Source of the DNA: Microcoleus sp. FACHB-672
Lineage (GTDB): Bacteria > Cyanobacteriota > Cyanobacteriia > Cyanobacteriales > Oscillatoriaceae
Length of the DNA stretch: 64,000 nucleotides
Direction of reading: 5' to 3'
NCBI RefSeq assembly: GCF_014695725.1
Contig: NZ_JACJOU010000017.1
Coordinates: 62,001 to 126,000, forward strand
Positions within the stretch are counted from its first letter, which is position 1. Each line of letters begins with the position of its first letter. The notes beneath the pieces are model-generated. The model ran no database searches and was not told the DNA's origin. It saw nothing but the letters and a program-made list of their open reading frames with translations. Shown here one piece after another: positions 1 through 9,054 of the stretch. The position numbers and the translations under genes are program-made.

Positions 1-327
1 TTTACAAATATAGCCAACCTATTTATGTTTAATTTTTAATAAGATAAATCCTCAATATCTAACTTCCTCATAGCTGCAAGTGAAAAAAGCTATCTTTGTT
101 CCTCCCTCTTGCTCAAAGCATTTTGAGAGGTTTTTGGCAGGTAACTTGACAGCAGACTTGCTTTTATATTTGAGTTGACTCTGCTTTACCTGCCATATTT
201 TCAAACTGTACTGCCCTTAAACCCTGATACGGCAAGTTGCTAATTTTTGTAAGTGTGAAAGGCGGGAAATAATAATTTTTTCCCGCCTTTCACATGACTG
301 TAAAAAATGAATAAAAAGAAGCCAACA
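1..327. other. Left-edge non-coding stretch
   Basis: No convincing gene is seen here. The stretch is AT-rich and lies downstream of the minus-strand kinase that ends at 328. Its only clear structure is the long inverted repeat at 254-294, listed separately. Any gene ending to the left of the window cannot be judged. Confidence 0.6.
254..294. terminator. Long perfect inverted repeat, possible terminator
   Basis: The arms 254-269 and 279-294 are perfectly complementary over 16 bases (core AAGGCGGGAAA / TTTCCCGCCTT) around a 9-base AT loop. It lies 34 bases beyond the stop codon of the minus-strand kinase, where a terminator would be expected. Neither side carries a long U-run beyond the stem, although the loop side is T-rich. 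It could instead stabilise an mRNA 3' end. Confidence 0.45.
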
Positions 328-2337
328 CTAAAGTGAGATGCTGGACTCTTCAGACACTCTTGCTGAAAGCTTTACCGGCTGCATGGGAATCTCAATTAAA
401 AACTCTGTTCCTTGCAGGGGAGTGGAAACACACCTTAATTGACCCCCATGTTTTTCAGTAATAATTTGAAAACTGATCGATAGCCCTAAGCCGGTTCCTT
501 TGCCGACCGGCTTCGTTGTAAAGAAAGGATCAAATAACCGTGTTTGCACTGAAGCTGGTATGCCTATTCCGTTGTCAGCAATTCTAATAATAATGCGCGA
601 ATTTTCTAGCAATTGCGTACAAATTTTAATGTATCCTGTATTTTTTGTCATAGATGCTTTATTATTTGATTTCGACAGATAACCCCCTGCGAATGACTCG
701 TCTAAAGCATCAATGGCATTGCTAAGAATGTTCAAAAATACTTGATTGAGCTGTCCTGCGTAGCATTCCATACACGGCAGGTTGCCATACTCTTTAATCA
801 CTTGAATCGCTGGACGATCTGGCTGTGCCTTTAGCCGATGTTCCAAAATCATGATAGTGCCATCAATGCCTTCGTGGATGTCTGCAACCTTTTTCTCAGC
901 TTCATCCAGACGCGAGAAGTTACGCAAACTGCGAACAATACTGTGAATACGCTCTGCACCGGCTTGCATCGAAGATAACAGCTTTGGCAAATCTTGAATC
1001 AAGAAATCCAGATCAATTTGCTTGATCGTTAATTGAATGTCTGACACCGGCTGGGGATAATGTTGTCGGTAAAGTTCCAGCAAATACAACATATCTTGGA
1101 AATACCGGCGGGCGTGAGGTAAGTTGCCTTGGATGAAATTAATGGGATTATTAATTTTATGAGCAATGCCGGCAACAAGATGCCCCAAACTTGACATTTT
1201 TTCACTGTGAACCAGTTGAGTTTGAGCCTGTTGCAATTCATGAAAAGTTTGCTCTAAATGTTGCGCCTGCTGTCTCAACTGTTGGGATGTGCACTGCAAT
1301 TGTGCATTTGTCTGATAAAGCCGCTCTTGAGCCTTTGCGCGTTCGATGCGAGCACCTAGAATGCGGCAAGCGGCTTGAACTAAGTCTTGTTGAGAGGCAT
1401 CTTGAATGCGCTGAAAATCAGGGGATTCAAGAGCGATAACCCCGATAACCGTACCATCTGTAGCAGGAATTGGAAAAATCCCAATCTGACCTGTTGGCGC
1501 TTGATGAAATTCCGCAACAGCATTCAGATGAGGGGGGCAGTCCTTGATGAAGGTCGGCTGAGCAGTTTCTACCACCTGCCAAAACAGTGCCTGACTTTTG
1601 GGGATGCCCCGATGTTGTACCGGCTGTGTTATGCCGGCAGTTTCACAATTGCTTGCCACAAATTCAGCAGCGATCAAATTGCTCAGCGGGCAAGCTTGAC
1701 AGTCTTCCCCGCCATCAATCACCTGCACGTTTCCCGAGGCGGAATTCGTTACTTTAGCGAGGTATTCTAGGGCAAACTCAGCAATTTCATTTAAATTGCT
1801 TGAGCTTTGCAATAATTCAGTCAAATTTAACAAAAAAGACAGCCGTTCAACTTCAGCTTGCAACTGCTGCTGACTGGTAACATCGACCAGCAACCCATTC
1901 CAAAAAATATTACCGTTCGCCTGCAATGAAGGCTGCGCGTCCCACTGAATCCATTTCATTTGCCCGGAGGGTAAGATAAACCGCCCAACCCACCGCCACA
2001 CTTCCAGACAGTCGCCGGCATTGGAAATCGAGTCATAGAATTCTGGCCGATCATCTGGATGAATCATGGAGATCAGGGTTTCAGTATCCGACTCCATTTC
2101 CCTACCGTCCACCTCAAAAAAGTCCTGAACGCTAGCACTCAAGAAAAGGAAACTGAGAGAACCATCTTGACGCTGCAAAAATTGATAAATCAGTCCCGGT
2201 ACACTTACGAACAGATACGGAGATTTTTGCTCACGCCGGCACAGGGGTTTCTCGGGGCGACAGCATTCGGTTTCTGTCCGTTCCGGAGGTGCTTGAACAG
2301 CCGAAAGGCCATGATTGTTGAGTATTTCACGAGTCAT
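328..2337 (-). CDS. PAS-GAF sensor histidine kinase with HKINNP H-box
   Basis: A 669-residue soluble sensor kinase. A PAS-like domain (about residues 45-160) is followed by a GAF domain (about 180-335), a glutamine-rich coiled coil (about 335-390), a HisKA dimerisation domain and a C-terminal HATPase. The ATPase boxes are clear: N box around NAIDALDES, G1 DNGIGIP, F box LFDPFFTTKP and G2 GTGLGLS. No transmembrane segment or receiver is seen, so the partner regulator is unknown. The kinase core closely resembles that of the receiver-kinase at 17823-19220, so the two are paralogues. Oddly, the H-box reads GIAHKINNP, with lysine where nearly all HisKA proteins have glutamate. The phosphate-accepting histidine is still present. 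Kinase identity is firm; signal and target are not known. Confidence 0.9.
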   Translation of the reverse strand: MTREILNNHGLSAVQAPPERTETECCRPEKPLCRREQKSPYLFVSVPGLIYQFLQRQDGSLSFLFLSASVQDFFEVDGREMESDTETLISMIHPDDRPEFYDSISNAGDCLEVWRWVGRFILPSGQMKWIQWDAQPSLQANGNIFWNGLLVDVTSQQQLQAEVERLSFLLNLTELLQSSSNLNEIAEFALEYLAKVTNSASGNVQVIDGGEDCQACPLSNLIAAEFVASNCETAGITQPVQHRGIPKSQALFWQVVETAQPTFIKDCPPHLNAVAEFHQAPTGQIGIFPIPATDGTVIGVIALESPDFQRIQDASQQDLVQAACRILGARIERAKAQERLYQTNAQLQCTSQQLRQQAQHLEQTFHELQQAQTQLVHSEKMSSLGHLVAGIAHKINNPINFIQGNLPHARRYFQDMLYLLELYRQHYPQPVSDIQLTIKQIDLDFLIQDLPKLLSSMQAGAERIHSIVRSLRNFSRLDEAEKKVADIHEGIDGTIMILEHRLKAQPDRPAIQVIKEYGNLPCMECYAGQLNQVFLNILSNAIDALDESFAGGYLSKSNNKASMTKNTGYIKICTQLLENSRIIIRIADNGIGIPASVQTRLFDPFFTTKPVGKGTGLGLSISFQIITEKHGGQLRCVSTPLQGTEFLIEIPMQPVKLSARVSEESSISL

Positions 2338-3008
2338 GGAGTTGTTTTGTTCCCTAACAGAGAAGGCTGTACTTTGTTGAACAATAGGCTGTCTTAGAAC
2401 TTACGCAGTGACCTAAAGCCACAGGATAGGTTCATCTCACTGAATGTCGCGCACTACAACGCTTGATTAAGTTAAAAGACGATTTATTTAAAACTCTCTG
2501 GAGAATGTTCTCTGACAAACAACCCCAATGAAGCGAGGCTCGTTAATTTATTTTACAGTGTAGCTTGCCTCAGACCTCAATTTCTACGTTTTAAGAGAAA
2601 ATTAGAGGGGTGTTTAAACTGGTGATCACTTTTTTTAGTTAATCCTGATGCCTCTAAGCGTACATCTATCTGTAGGGCTATTATTTCCTTGTGTCGATGG
2701 TTACATTAGCGAATAAAGTGAGCAATTATCTGGTGAAACTTTCAATACGCATCCCGACATATTTTTTTTTATTTTAACTCTCTTAGCCGGTTAAGTTCCC
2801 GAATAACTGTGTAAAAAGATACAACTAAGGAGTAGTGACTTACTCAAACAGGTGTACTATAATACCTTTAAGGTAACTGGAAGCCAGCTACTCTAATTTA
2901 TAACTTAATAAATTTTTAGTCGCTCAAGCCCTTCTTATTCCCCAAGCTTCAGAATTTAGGGCAGTCAAGGCTATTATAACCACATCAAACGGGAATGGGA
3001 CAATATTT
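2338..3008. other. Divergent intergenic region
   Basis: A 671-base gap between the divergent kinase (minus) and EAL gene (plus). No ORF here looks like a gene. It must hold both promoters. The best candidate is the one at 2835-2863 facing the EAL gene. The rest is AT-rich without repeats that I could recognise. Confidence 0.6.
2835..2863 (+). promoter_or_regulatory. Candidate sigma-70 promoter of the EAL gene
   Basis: A consensus -10 hexamer TATAAT lies at 2858-2863, and GTGACT, a partial match to TTGACA, lies at 2835-2840 with a 17-base spacer. It would start transcription about 140 bases before the EAL start codon, leaving a long leader. Assigned by inspection only. Confidence 0.45.
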
Positions 3009-4130
3009 ATGAATGCAAGTAACCAAGGTGTAGGACGCTGCAATCGGTGCGAGACGCTACCGGAAAAAATTGAAGGCAGTGGAAGACTATATCTCTGGTT
3101 TCCGATAGGGCACACTAATAAGAAGGTAATTTCAGCTTTCAATAAAGCTGAACTTGCTTATCAGATTGTAGAAGAAGGCAAATGTTTAAATATTAATCTT
3201 GACAAGAGTAATAGAGAACGTTACGCGGAGCTACTAACAACTAAGCTCACAAGTAAAGAGTTGAAAGAAACGCAAGTCCTGTGGATGCCGGAGCTTCAAG
3301 AACCACAGCTAGGGGATTTCTCCCGCATGATTTCCCTGGATAATTTTAACAGCCTCAGCGAATCAGAATGGTTACTGGATTTGCTAGCAAACGAGCGGAT
3401 TATCAGTTATTTTCAGCCGATCGTTTATACCGACAACACTTCGCAAATTTTCGCTCACGAGGCATTGCTGCGAGGTTTAGGTGAGGGGGGAAACTTAATT
3501 GCTCCAGGTCGAATTTTTGCCCAGGCAGAGAAAGCCGGCCTTTTATTCCAACTCGATGCTTTAGCCAGAACGAGTGCCATTCGCGAGGCAAGCCGGCAAG
3601 GCATTAAAGAGCTAGTATTTATCAATTTCTCGCCCACTTCAGTTTATGACCCCATGACCTGTTTACGCATGACCGTGCGGGCGATTGATGAAGCCGGAAT
3701 TCCTCATAATAATATTGTATTTGAAGTGGCGGAATCAGAGCAACCTCCAGATATTCATCACCTTGTCAAAATTTTAAAGTTTTACCAAGAAGCTGGGTTT
3801 CTGGTGGCACTCGATGATTTTGGCAGTGGATATTCCAACTTAAATTTAATTCACCAGTTACGTCCAGACTTTATTAAGTTGGATATGCAGTTGATTCGCA
3901 ATGTGCATCAAGATCCTTACAAAGCACTGATTACCGAAAAAATACTGGAAATTGCTCAGCAATTGGAGATTAGAACAATCGCTGAAGGCATTGAATCTTT
4001 AGAAGAACTGCACTGGGTGCAAGAGCGGGGAGCAACCTTTGTCCAGGGTTATCTGGTTGCCAAACCGGCATCACCGCCATTAACCACCACACCTTACTTA
4101 AACAGGGAACCCATATCACTGCCGGCATAA
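3009..4130 (+). CDS. EAL-domain cyclic-di-GMP phosphodiesterase
   Basis: A 373-residue cytosolic protein. The C-terminal two thirds (about residues 130-355) form an EAL domain, which hydrolyses cyclic di-GMP to pGpG. The catalytic signatures are present: HEALLRG with E151, NFSP near 206, FEVAESE near 238, DDFGSGYSN at 269-277, KLD near 290, AEGIES near 326 and QGYLVAKP near 346. This suggests an active enzyme. The N-terminal ~105 residues are not a domain I can name; they begin with a CNRCE pair of cysteines and may be sensory or metal-binding. There is no GGDEF domain. The gene stands alone, divergent from the sensor kinase to its left. Substrate activity is inferred from motifs. Confidence 0.88.
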   Translation: MNASNQGVGRCNRCETLPEKIEGSGRLYLWFPIGHTNKKVISAFNKAELAYQIVEEGKCLNINLDKSNRERYAELLTTKLTSKELKETQVLWMPELQEPQLGDFSRMISLDNFNSLSESEWLLDLLANERIISYFQPIVYTDNTSQIFAHEALLRGLGEGGNLIAPGRIFAQAEKAGLLFQLDALARTSAIREASRQGIKELVFINFSPTSVYDPMTCLRMTVRAIDEAGIPHNNIVFEVAESEQPPDIHHLVKILKFYQEAGFLVALDDFGSGYSNLNLIHQLRPDFIKLDMQLIRNVHQDPYKALITEKILEIAQQLEIRTIAEGIESLEELHWVQERGATFVQGYLVAKPASPPLTTTPYLNREPISLPA

Positions 4131-4538
4131 ACAGCGCCTCACACCCTAGCCCCCACAAAACTGATAGATACCACTCAATTGCCGGTCATGATTAAAAAAA
4201 AGTGTGACCCGTGCCGATTGTCCTGATAGGATGATTAATGCTTTGGAAATCCAGGTGGTGTGAGTTAGGCAGCCAGTTTCAGATTAATCTACCGTGTCAG
4301 GTCAGTTTACCCGACACAGAAGTTCATCTGTTGTTTGTCTGCCCCCAAGTGCGTGAACCATTCCAACTCAGCGATTCACTCGCATAGCAGCTTCGTGAAA
4401 CCCAAAGCTGCGCCCTTCTGTGCTGCCCTCAGCATTTTTAAGGAATTGGGCGCTGTAGCGGATTTGCGGCAAGCAAGCTTTAATGAGGAAATGGCTTAGC
4501 ACAGCATAAAAAACGTAACGCTCCTCACTCCAACCTGC
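4131..4538 (+). other. Structured leader region before the permease pair
   Basis: No gene is seen in this 408-base gap. Several hairpins can be drawn. One is GTGTC...GACAC with internal GGT/ACC pairing near 4292-4318. Another is GCAGCTT (4387-4393) with AAGCTGC (4405-4411). A small one is TCCT-gat-AGGA near 4220. Together they suggest a structured 5' leader for the permease gene, but I match it to no known riboswitch class. Confidence 0.4.
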
Positions 4539-5576
4539 ATGAATCAACTCAATCAGGCGTTTACCCTGTTTTTAAGTTTGTTAGTAGAGGCAATGCCCTT
4601 CCTGCTGTTGGGGGTTTTGTTCTCAGGCTTGCTGCTGCTATTTATCGATGAAGGCAAACTGATTAAAGCCATGCCTCGTAACCCGCTGCTGGGGGCTTTA
4701 GTCGGCAGTTCAATCGGCTTTTTGTTTCCTGTGTGCGAGTGTGGCAACGTGCCGGTGGCACGACGACTGCTGATGCAAGGTGTGCCGGCACCTGTAGCGG
4801 TTGGGTTTTTACTAGCAGCGCCCACCGTTAACCCCATCGTACTGTGGTCAACTTGGATCGCCTTTCGCGATCAGCCGGAAATTGTCGTGCTGCGCGTGCT
4901 GTTTAGCTTACTCATTGCCACCACAATTGGCTGTGTATTCAGCGCCCAAGCTGACTTGCGTCCCCTGTTGCAGCCGGCACTAGCCCGTGCCATGCCTCGC
5001 TATAACCCGCCCAAACCCCAACCCTCACCCCTGGGCGCATCTGAATTAACATCGCCCCTGTTGCAGTCTGGGACATTTTTACTCGGTGAGCCGGGAATGC
5101 CGGTGCGGATGGACCCCGTAGTTTTACAAGCCTCCTTAGCTGCCAGCGCAACCGCAAAGAAACCCCTCGTATACCAACTGCGACTGCTGTTAGAAAATAC
5201 AGTGCAAGAACTGCGGGAATTAGGTGCGGTGTTAGTCATCGGAAGTGCCATCGCCGCAATCATTCAAGTCGCCGCGCCTCGCGATCTCATCCTCAGTTTA
5301 GGGCAGGGGCCGGTTACTTCGATTCTGGCCATGCTAGTGCTTGCCGCTGTCGTGTCAATTTGCTCAACAGTAGACTCATTTTTTGCCCTCTCTTTTGCCT
5401 CAACCTTTACGAGTGGATCGTTGCTGGCTTTCTTAGTATTTGGGCCAATGATCGATTTGAAAGGCATCGGTCTAATGTTGTTGCTTTTCAAGAAAAAAGC
5501 TGTCATTTACTTATTCGTTCTCGCCGCTCAATTAACTTTCCTGCTGACCTTGCTTGTCAATTTACATTTTAGCTAG
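4539..5576 (+). CDS. ArsP_1/UPF0718-like permease
   Basis: A 345-residue integral membrane protein of the PF03773 (ArsP_1, formerly DUF318) type. There are two membrane blocks (about residues 8-135 and 225-343), separated by a hydrophilic, proline-rich loop of roughly 90 residues. The CECGN signature sits at residues 66-70 in a membrane segment, with PTVNPI following and STVDSFFALSF in the second half. Both cysteines of the CxC pair are kept; family members are linked to export or handling of metals or metalloids. The next gene, 40 bases downstream, is the usual TIGR03943-type partner, so the two probably act as one membrane system. The substrate cannot be read from the sequence. Confidence 0.8.
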   Translation: MNQLNQAFTLFLSLLVEAMPFLLLGVLFSGLLLLFIDEGKLIKAMPRNPLLGALVGSSIGFLFPVCECGNVPVARRLLMQGVPAPVAVGFLLAAPTVNPIVLWSTWIAFRDQPEIVVLRVLFSLLIATTIGCVFSAQADLRPLLQPALARAMPRYNPPKPQPSPLGASELTSPLLQSGTFLLGEPGMPVRMDPVVLQASLAASATAKKPLVYQLRLLLENTVQELRELGAVLVIGSAIAAIIQVAAPRDLILSLGQGPVTSILAMLVLAAVVSICSTVDSFFALSFASTFTSGSLLAFLVFGPMIDLKGIGLMLLLFKKKAVIYLFVLAAQLTFLLTLLVNLHFS

Positions 5577-5616
5577 CTGTAAGCAAGCGACGATGAGCTG
5601 ATAAAAACTGAGAATT

Positions 5617-6423
5617 ATGAGTGCAACTGAAAAGTTAAAACGCGATTCAGCGTTCAACAAAATTCAAAATATATTCCTGCCTTGGCTGGATATTTTGGCA
5701 ATTGCAGCTTGGGGCGTCATGATGCTGAAATATTGGAGAACGGACAAGCTTTACTTGCTGATTCATCCAGATTATTTTTGGCTAGTAATCGTCGCCGGGT
5801 TTGCGTTTTTAGGAATCAGTGGTTTCAAGGCATTGGAACTGATCGGGCAATTATTTAAACGTAAAAAAAATGCCGCGCCTCAGTTATCGACCGTCGCTCA
5901 TCTTAGTTTGTTTCCACCTGGTTTAGGCAGCGGCTTATTACTGCTATCGGCAATATTGGGTTTACTGATCACTCCGCAAGTATTTTCTAGTCAAACGGCA
6001 CTTGATCGCGGAATTACAGAGTCTTTAGCAACAACCAGGGCACAGCCTCAATCATTTAGTTCTGCTAGCAACCCGGAGGATAAAACGCTGATAGACTGGG
6101 TGCGGACGTTGAATGTTTATCCCGAACCCGATGCTTATACCGGCCAAAAAGTTAAAGTTCAAGGATTTGTCATTCATCCCCCAAACTTGCCCGATCAATA
6201 TTTCACGATCGCGCGTTTTATCCTCACCTGCTGCGCTGCGGATGCTTATCCAGTCGGGTTGCCCGTGAAGTTGCCTCAAAGCCGCACCGCTTATCCGCCT
6301 GATACTTGGCTAGAAATTGAAGGTCAGATGATTACTGAAAATCTCGAAGATAAGCGCCAGCTTACCATCGAAGCAACAGCCCTGAAAAAAATCCCAAAAC
6401 CCAAAAACCCCTACGACTATTAG
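5617..6423 (+). CDS. TIGR03943-like membrane subunit of permease system
   Basis: A 268-residue protein with two N-terminal hydrophobic segments (about residues 20-65), a third near 105-130 and a soluble C-terminal domain. The C-terminal part carries LTCCAADAYPVG near residue 205, a cysteine pair typical of the TIGR03943/DUF1980 family that is co-encoded with ArsP_1-like permeases. It lies 40 bases behind the permease on the same strand and is almost certainly co-transcribed. The family has been connected with metal (often zinc) homeostasis, but no Zur-like box was found upstream here, so that role is only a suggestion. Confidence 0.75.
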   Translation: MSATEKLKRDSAFNKIQNIFLPWLDILAIAAWGVMMLKYWRTDKLYLLIHPDYFWLVIVAGFAFLGISGFKALELIGQLFKRKKNAAPQLSTVAHLSLFPPGLGSGLLLLSAILGLLITPQVFSSQTALDRGITESLATTRAQPQSFSSASNPEDKTLIDWVRTLNVYPEPDAYTGQKVKVQGFVIHPPNLPDQYFTIARFILTCCAADAYPVGLPVKLPQSRTAYPPDTWLEIEGQMITENLEDKRQLTIEATALKKIPKPKNPYDY

Positions 6424-6481
6424 CTTTCATTTATTATTTGTCATTGGTGTGATTCAAGCGCAAATAATAGATGAAAATTTG

Positions 6482-7066
6482 CTAATGAAACAGCCAGGTG
6501 GTGAAAGAATATTTTTGTCCTTTCAACACCGGCAGTGATTGATGAGGGTGGGTGTAATAAGCTGGAAAAACCAGAACGCTTCCCATTTGAGGCTTCACTT
6601 TAATGTTTTGCCGGTCAAAAAATGTCTCCCCGCCTTCAAAATCTTCATTCAAATAGCCAATTACGCTAATATCCCGAATCGGAATTCCCTTGTCGGCTTC
6701 CTCTAGCCGGCTACTTAATAGCAAATTATCCACATGGCGTTTGTAAAATTGTCCTTCTTTATAGCGAAGAATCGAACAAGTTTCTGCATCAGGAAATTGG
6801 ATACCATAGTGCTGAAACAGCAATTTTTGAATCACAGCAACCTGATCTAGTAACAGCCAATTTGTAGAGTCTAAAAGTGAGTTATCTTCTAGCCGCAACA
6901 AGTCATTACTGCGAATTTGCGAATCAACTGTTTCCAGTTCAATCCCCGCTGGGCTAAATTGAGCTAATTCTGCAACCTGAATCAGATGAGCGCACATAGA
7001 TGGCTCGAGCAATCCCTCGACGATAAAAATTTCAGCACCTAATTCTGTTAAAGATGGAGCGACCAT
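6482..7066 (-). CDS. 2-oxoglutarate/Fe(II) dioxygenase, prolyl-4-hydroxylase type
   Basis: An oxygenase of about 195 residues. Counting from a possible TTG start at 7081, the iron-binding triad is H116 and D118 in KRHVDN plus the distal histidine H180 in HPHQSLPV. K190 in GQKYS takes the place of the usual arginine that binds 2-oxoglutarate. The order and spacing fit the P4Hc superfamily. I place the start at the ATG at 7066 because the longer reading needs a TTG codon. It faces the TIGR03943-like gene end to end. Bacterial members hydroxylate proline in proteins or small molecules; the substrate is unknown here. Confidence 0.8.
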   Translation of the reverse strand: MVAPSLTELGAEIFIVEGLLEPSMCAHLIQVAELAQFSPAGIELETVDSQIRSNDLLRLEDNSLLDSTNWLLLDQVAVIQKLLFQHYGIQFPDAETCSILRYKEGQFYKRHVDNLLLSSRLEEADKGIPIRDISVIGYLNEDFEGGETFFDRQNIKVKPQMGSVLVFPAYYTHPHQSLPVLKGQKYSFTTWLFH

Positions 7067-7357
7067 TGGATTGAAAATCAAAAATTTTAATTTTCAAGCA
7101 AAAAATTGATTGTAAAATCTATAATAAGATAGCCGTTAAGCAATTGGCAACTCACTGAATAATCAACTTGAGATTTTAGATGAAGGAGTGAGTGGTAAAG
7201 TTTATAAGAGCCAAGAAAATAAGCGACTAAATCATGAACCGAACTCAACAGCCGGTTAGAAAATATTAAAATTAATCGTAACGCCCAACTTGTGCCCAAT
7301 TAAAAAACTGCCTGACTTCGATTTGCTCAATCTAAAAAATGATAAGCCCTTAAGCAG

Positions 7358-8875
7358 ATGTCAAGCTCAGATGTAAAGTCTAAATCATTTCTCCAACCGA
7401 TTGACCGAGTGGCCATTCTCCTGATGTTGGTGCTGAGTGTGCTAATCGGGCTGTTGTTATGGCAGGGCGATCGGACTGTGCCTCGTGTGCGGGATTTTAG
7501 CTGGCAGGATAAACAAGTTGGGGCAGAAGAGAAATCTTTTATCGTTACCTTCACCCGCCCAATGGATCGCGCCAGCGTGGAAAAGAACCTGCGAATTGAG
7601 CCGCCTCTGGAAGGTAAAATAAGCTGGGCTGGAAGAAGAATGGCCTATACGCTGGAAAGACCGGCTCCCTATGGTAATTCCTATGAACTGCTGCTACAGG
7701 GGGCACAGGAACGCTACAGCCGTAATACTGGCAAAGGAGCGCAGATCCAGCCGTTTACGGGTAAGTTTCGCAGCCGAGATCGGGCGTTTGTCTATCTGGG
7801 TGTCACCGGCACAGAAGCCGGGAAATTAATATTAGTCAATCTTTCCCAGCAGCAGCAAGCAATTGCCCTCACCCCGCCCGATTTAGTGGTGATGGACTTT
7901 AAGCCCTATCCAGCCGGTGATCGCATTTTATTTTCTGCTCAAGAACGCTCAAAAACCCAGCAAAACGCGTTTGACGCCCAGCTTTACACAGTCACAACCG
8001 GCATTAATTCAAGCTTACCTGGAGAATCTTCTTCAAGTTCTCAAGAACCGGGAAAGATTGACCGAGTTTTAGATAGCAAAGATTACCAAAATCTTAAATT
8101 TGATCTGTCGCCCGATGGAAAAACCGTAGTAGTTCAGCGCGTGAGCCGGCGAAATCCAGGTAGCGATTTTGGATTGTGGGTTATTCAGCCGTCGGAAGAA
8201 GCAAGGCGTCTGGAAAGCCAACCTGGAGGCGAGTTTGTTATTCATCCAGATGGAAATTCTTTGGCAATTGCTCAAGGACAAGGCATCGCAATTTTACCGC
8301 TGCAACCGGAAGGGAAATCTCAGATAAAACCGCTAGATTTTCTACCTAAATTTGGCAGATTACTCAGCTTTTCGCAGGATGGTTCAGCAGCGGCAATGGT
8401 GCAATTTAATCAGGATTATACCCGTTCGCTATTCTTGGTAACAAACCAAGGGGTTCAGAAAGAACTGCTGCGGACAACCGGCTCAATTATCAGCGCTCAA
8501 TTCGATCCGCTGAAGCAAACACTTTACTGTCTGTTGACGCAGTTGGTAACGAATACGAAGGAATACCGAGAAGAACCTTATATTGCAGCAGTTGACCTAA
8601 AAACCGGGAAGCAGACCCCGCTAGTATTGCTACCAAAACAGCGGGATGTGCAAATAAGCGTAGCAACAGATGGATTGGCAATTTTGTTCGATCAAATCGT
8701 CATTGACCGGCAAAACCAGACTTTAGGGATTTCCCCCCGTACAGATGCCGGTGAAACCATTACAACCAGTAACCTGTGGTTGCTGCCGGTGCTGCCTTTG
8801 TCAGAAGATGCCGGCACTAAAATACAACCAGAACAACTACCTTTTGCTGGTTTACGTCCTCGTTGGTTGCCTTAA
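7358..8875 (+). CDS. Membrane-anchored Ig-like and beta-propeller protein
   Basis: A 505-residue protein with a signal anchor (about residues 17-36). An Ig-like domain of the Big_5/SbsA type follows (about 55-125, VTFTRPMDRASVEKNL). The remainder has repeated blades such as LSPDGKTVVVQR and FSQDGSAAAMVQF, typical of a WD40-like/PD40 beta-propeller. The propeller should lie outside the cytoplasmic membrane if the anchor is orientated as expected. No catalytic residues are recognised; the domain plan suggests binding or scaffolding. A strong bidirectional hairpin follows the stop codon. Confidence 0.75.
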   Translation: MSSSDVKSKSFLQPIDRVAILLMLVLSVLIGLLLWQGDRTVPRVRDFSWQDKQVGAEEKSFIVTFTRPMDRASVEKNLRIEPPLEGKISWAGRRMAYTLERPAPYGNSYELLLQGAQERYSRNTGKGAQIQPFTGKFRSRDRAFVYLGVTGTEAGKLILVNLSQQQQAIALTPPDLVVMDFKPYPAGDRILFSAQERSKTQQNAFDAQLYTVTTGINSSLPGESSSSSQEPGKIDRVLDSKDYQNLKFDLSPDGKTVVVQRVSRRNPGSDFGLWVIQPSEEARRLESQPGGEFVIHPDGNSLAIAQGQGIAILPLQPEGKSQIKPLDFLPKFGRLLSFSQDGSAAAMVQFNQDYTRSLFLVTNQGVQKELLRTTGSIISAQFDPLKQTLYCLLTQLVTNTKEYREEPYIAAVDLKTGKQTPLVLLPKQRDVQISVATDGLAILFDQIVIDRQNQTLGISPRTDAGETITTSNLWLLPVLPLSEDAGTKIQPEQLPFAGLRPRWLP

Positions 8876-8912
8876 TCTTGTTACCAAGCATCTTCAACTG
8901 TTAACTTTATTG

Positions 8913-8940
8913 GCGTTTATCTGCCTTTATCTGCGGTTAA
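8913..8940. repeat. Dispersed ATCTGCGGTTAA repeat, copy 1
   Basis: Two tandem TTTATCTGC units ending in GGTTAA. The reverse complement of this element appears at 39696-39726, and an inverted-repeat version lies at 60178-60244. All three are intergenic, so this is a small dispersed repeat family. Confidence 0.6.
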
Positions 8941-8987
8941 AAAAATTAACCTTTGCAGAAACTCTAATAAACCGTCCTCCCCTAAAA

Positions 8988-9032
8988 AAAAATAAGGATG
9001 AAGTTGAAACAAATAACTTCATCCTTATTTTT
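8988..9032. terminator. Bidirectional intrinsic terminator
   Basis: Perfect 18-base arms at 8988-9005 and 9015-9032, with core AATAAGGATGAAGTT and its complement, around a 9-base loop. The outer pairs are A-T, so each strand has a U-tract after the GC part. It sits between the convergent propeller gene and the EamA fusion gene and can serve both. Confidence 0.85.
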
Positions 9033-9054
9033 CAAAACCTCGATTCTTTGTCTG

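Noticed and set aside
4131-4538. Cobalamin riboswitch before the permease
   Set aside because: The conserved B12-box sequence and its spacing to a GGTG-type stem are not present.
4539-6423. Zur-regulated zinc operon
   Set aside because: The gene families would allow it, but no TGATAA-type inverted Zur box was found upstream.
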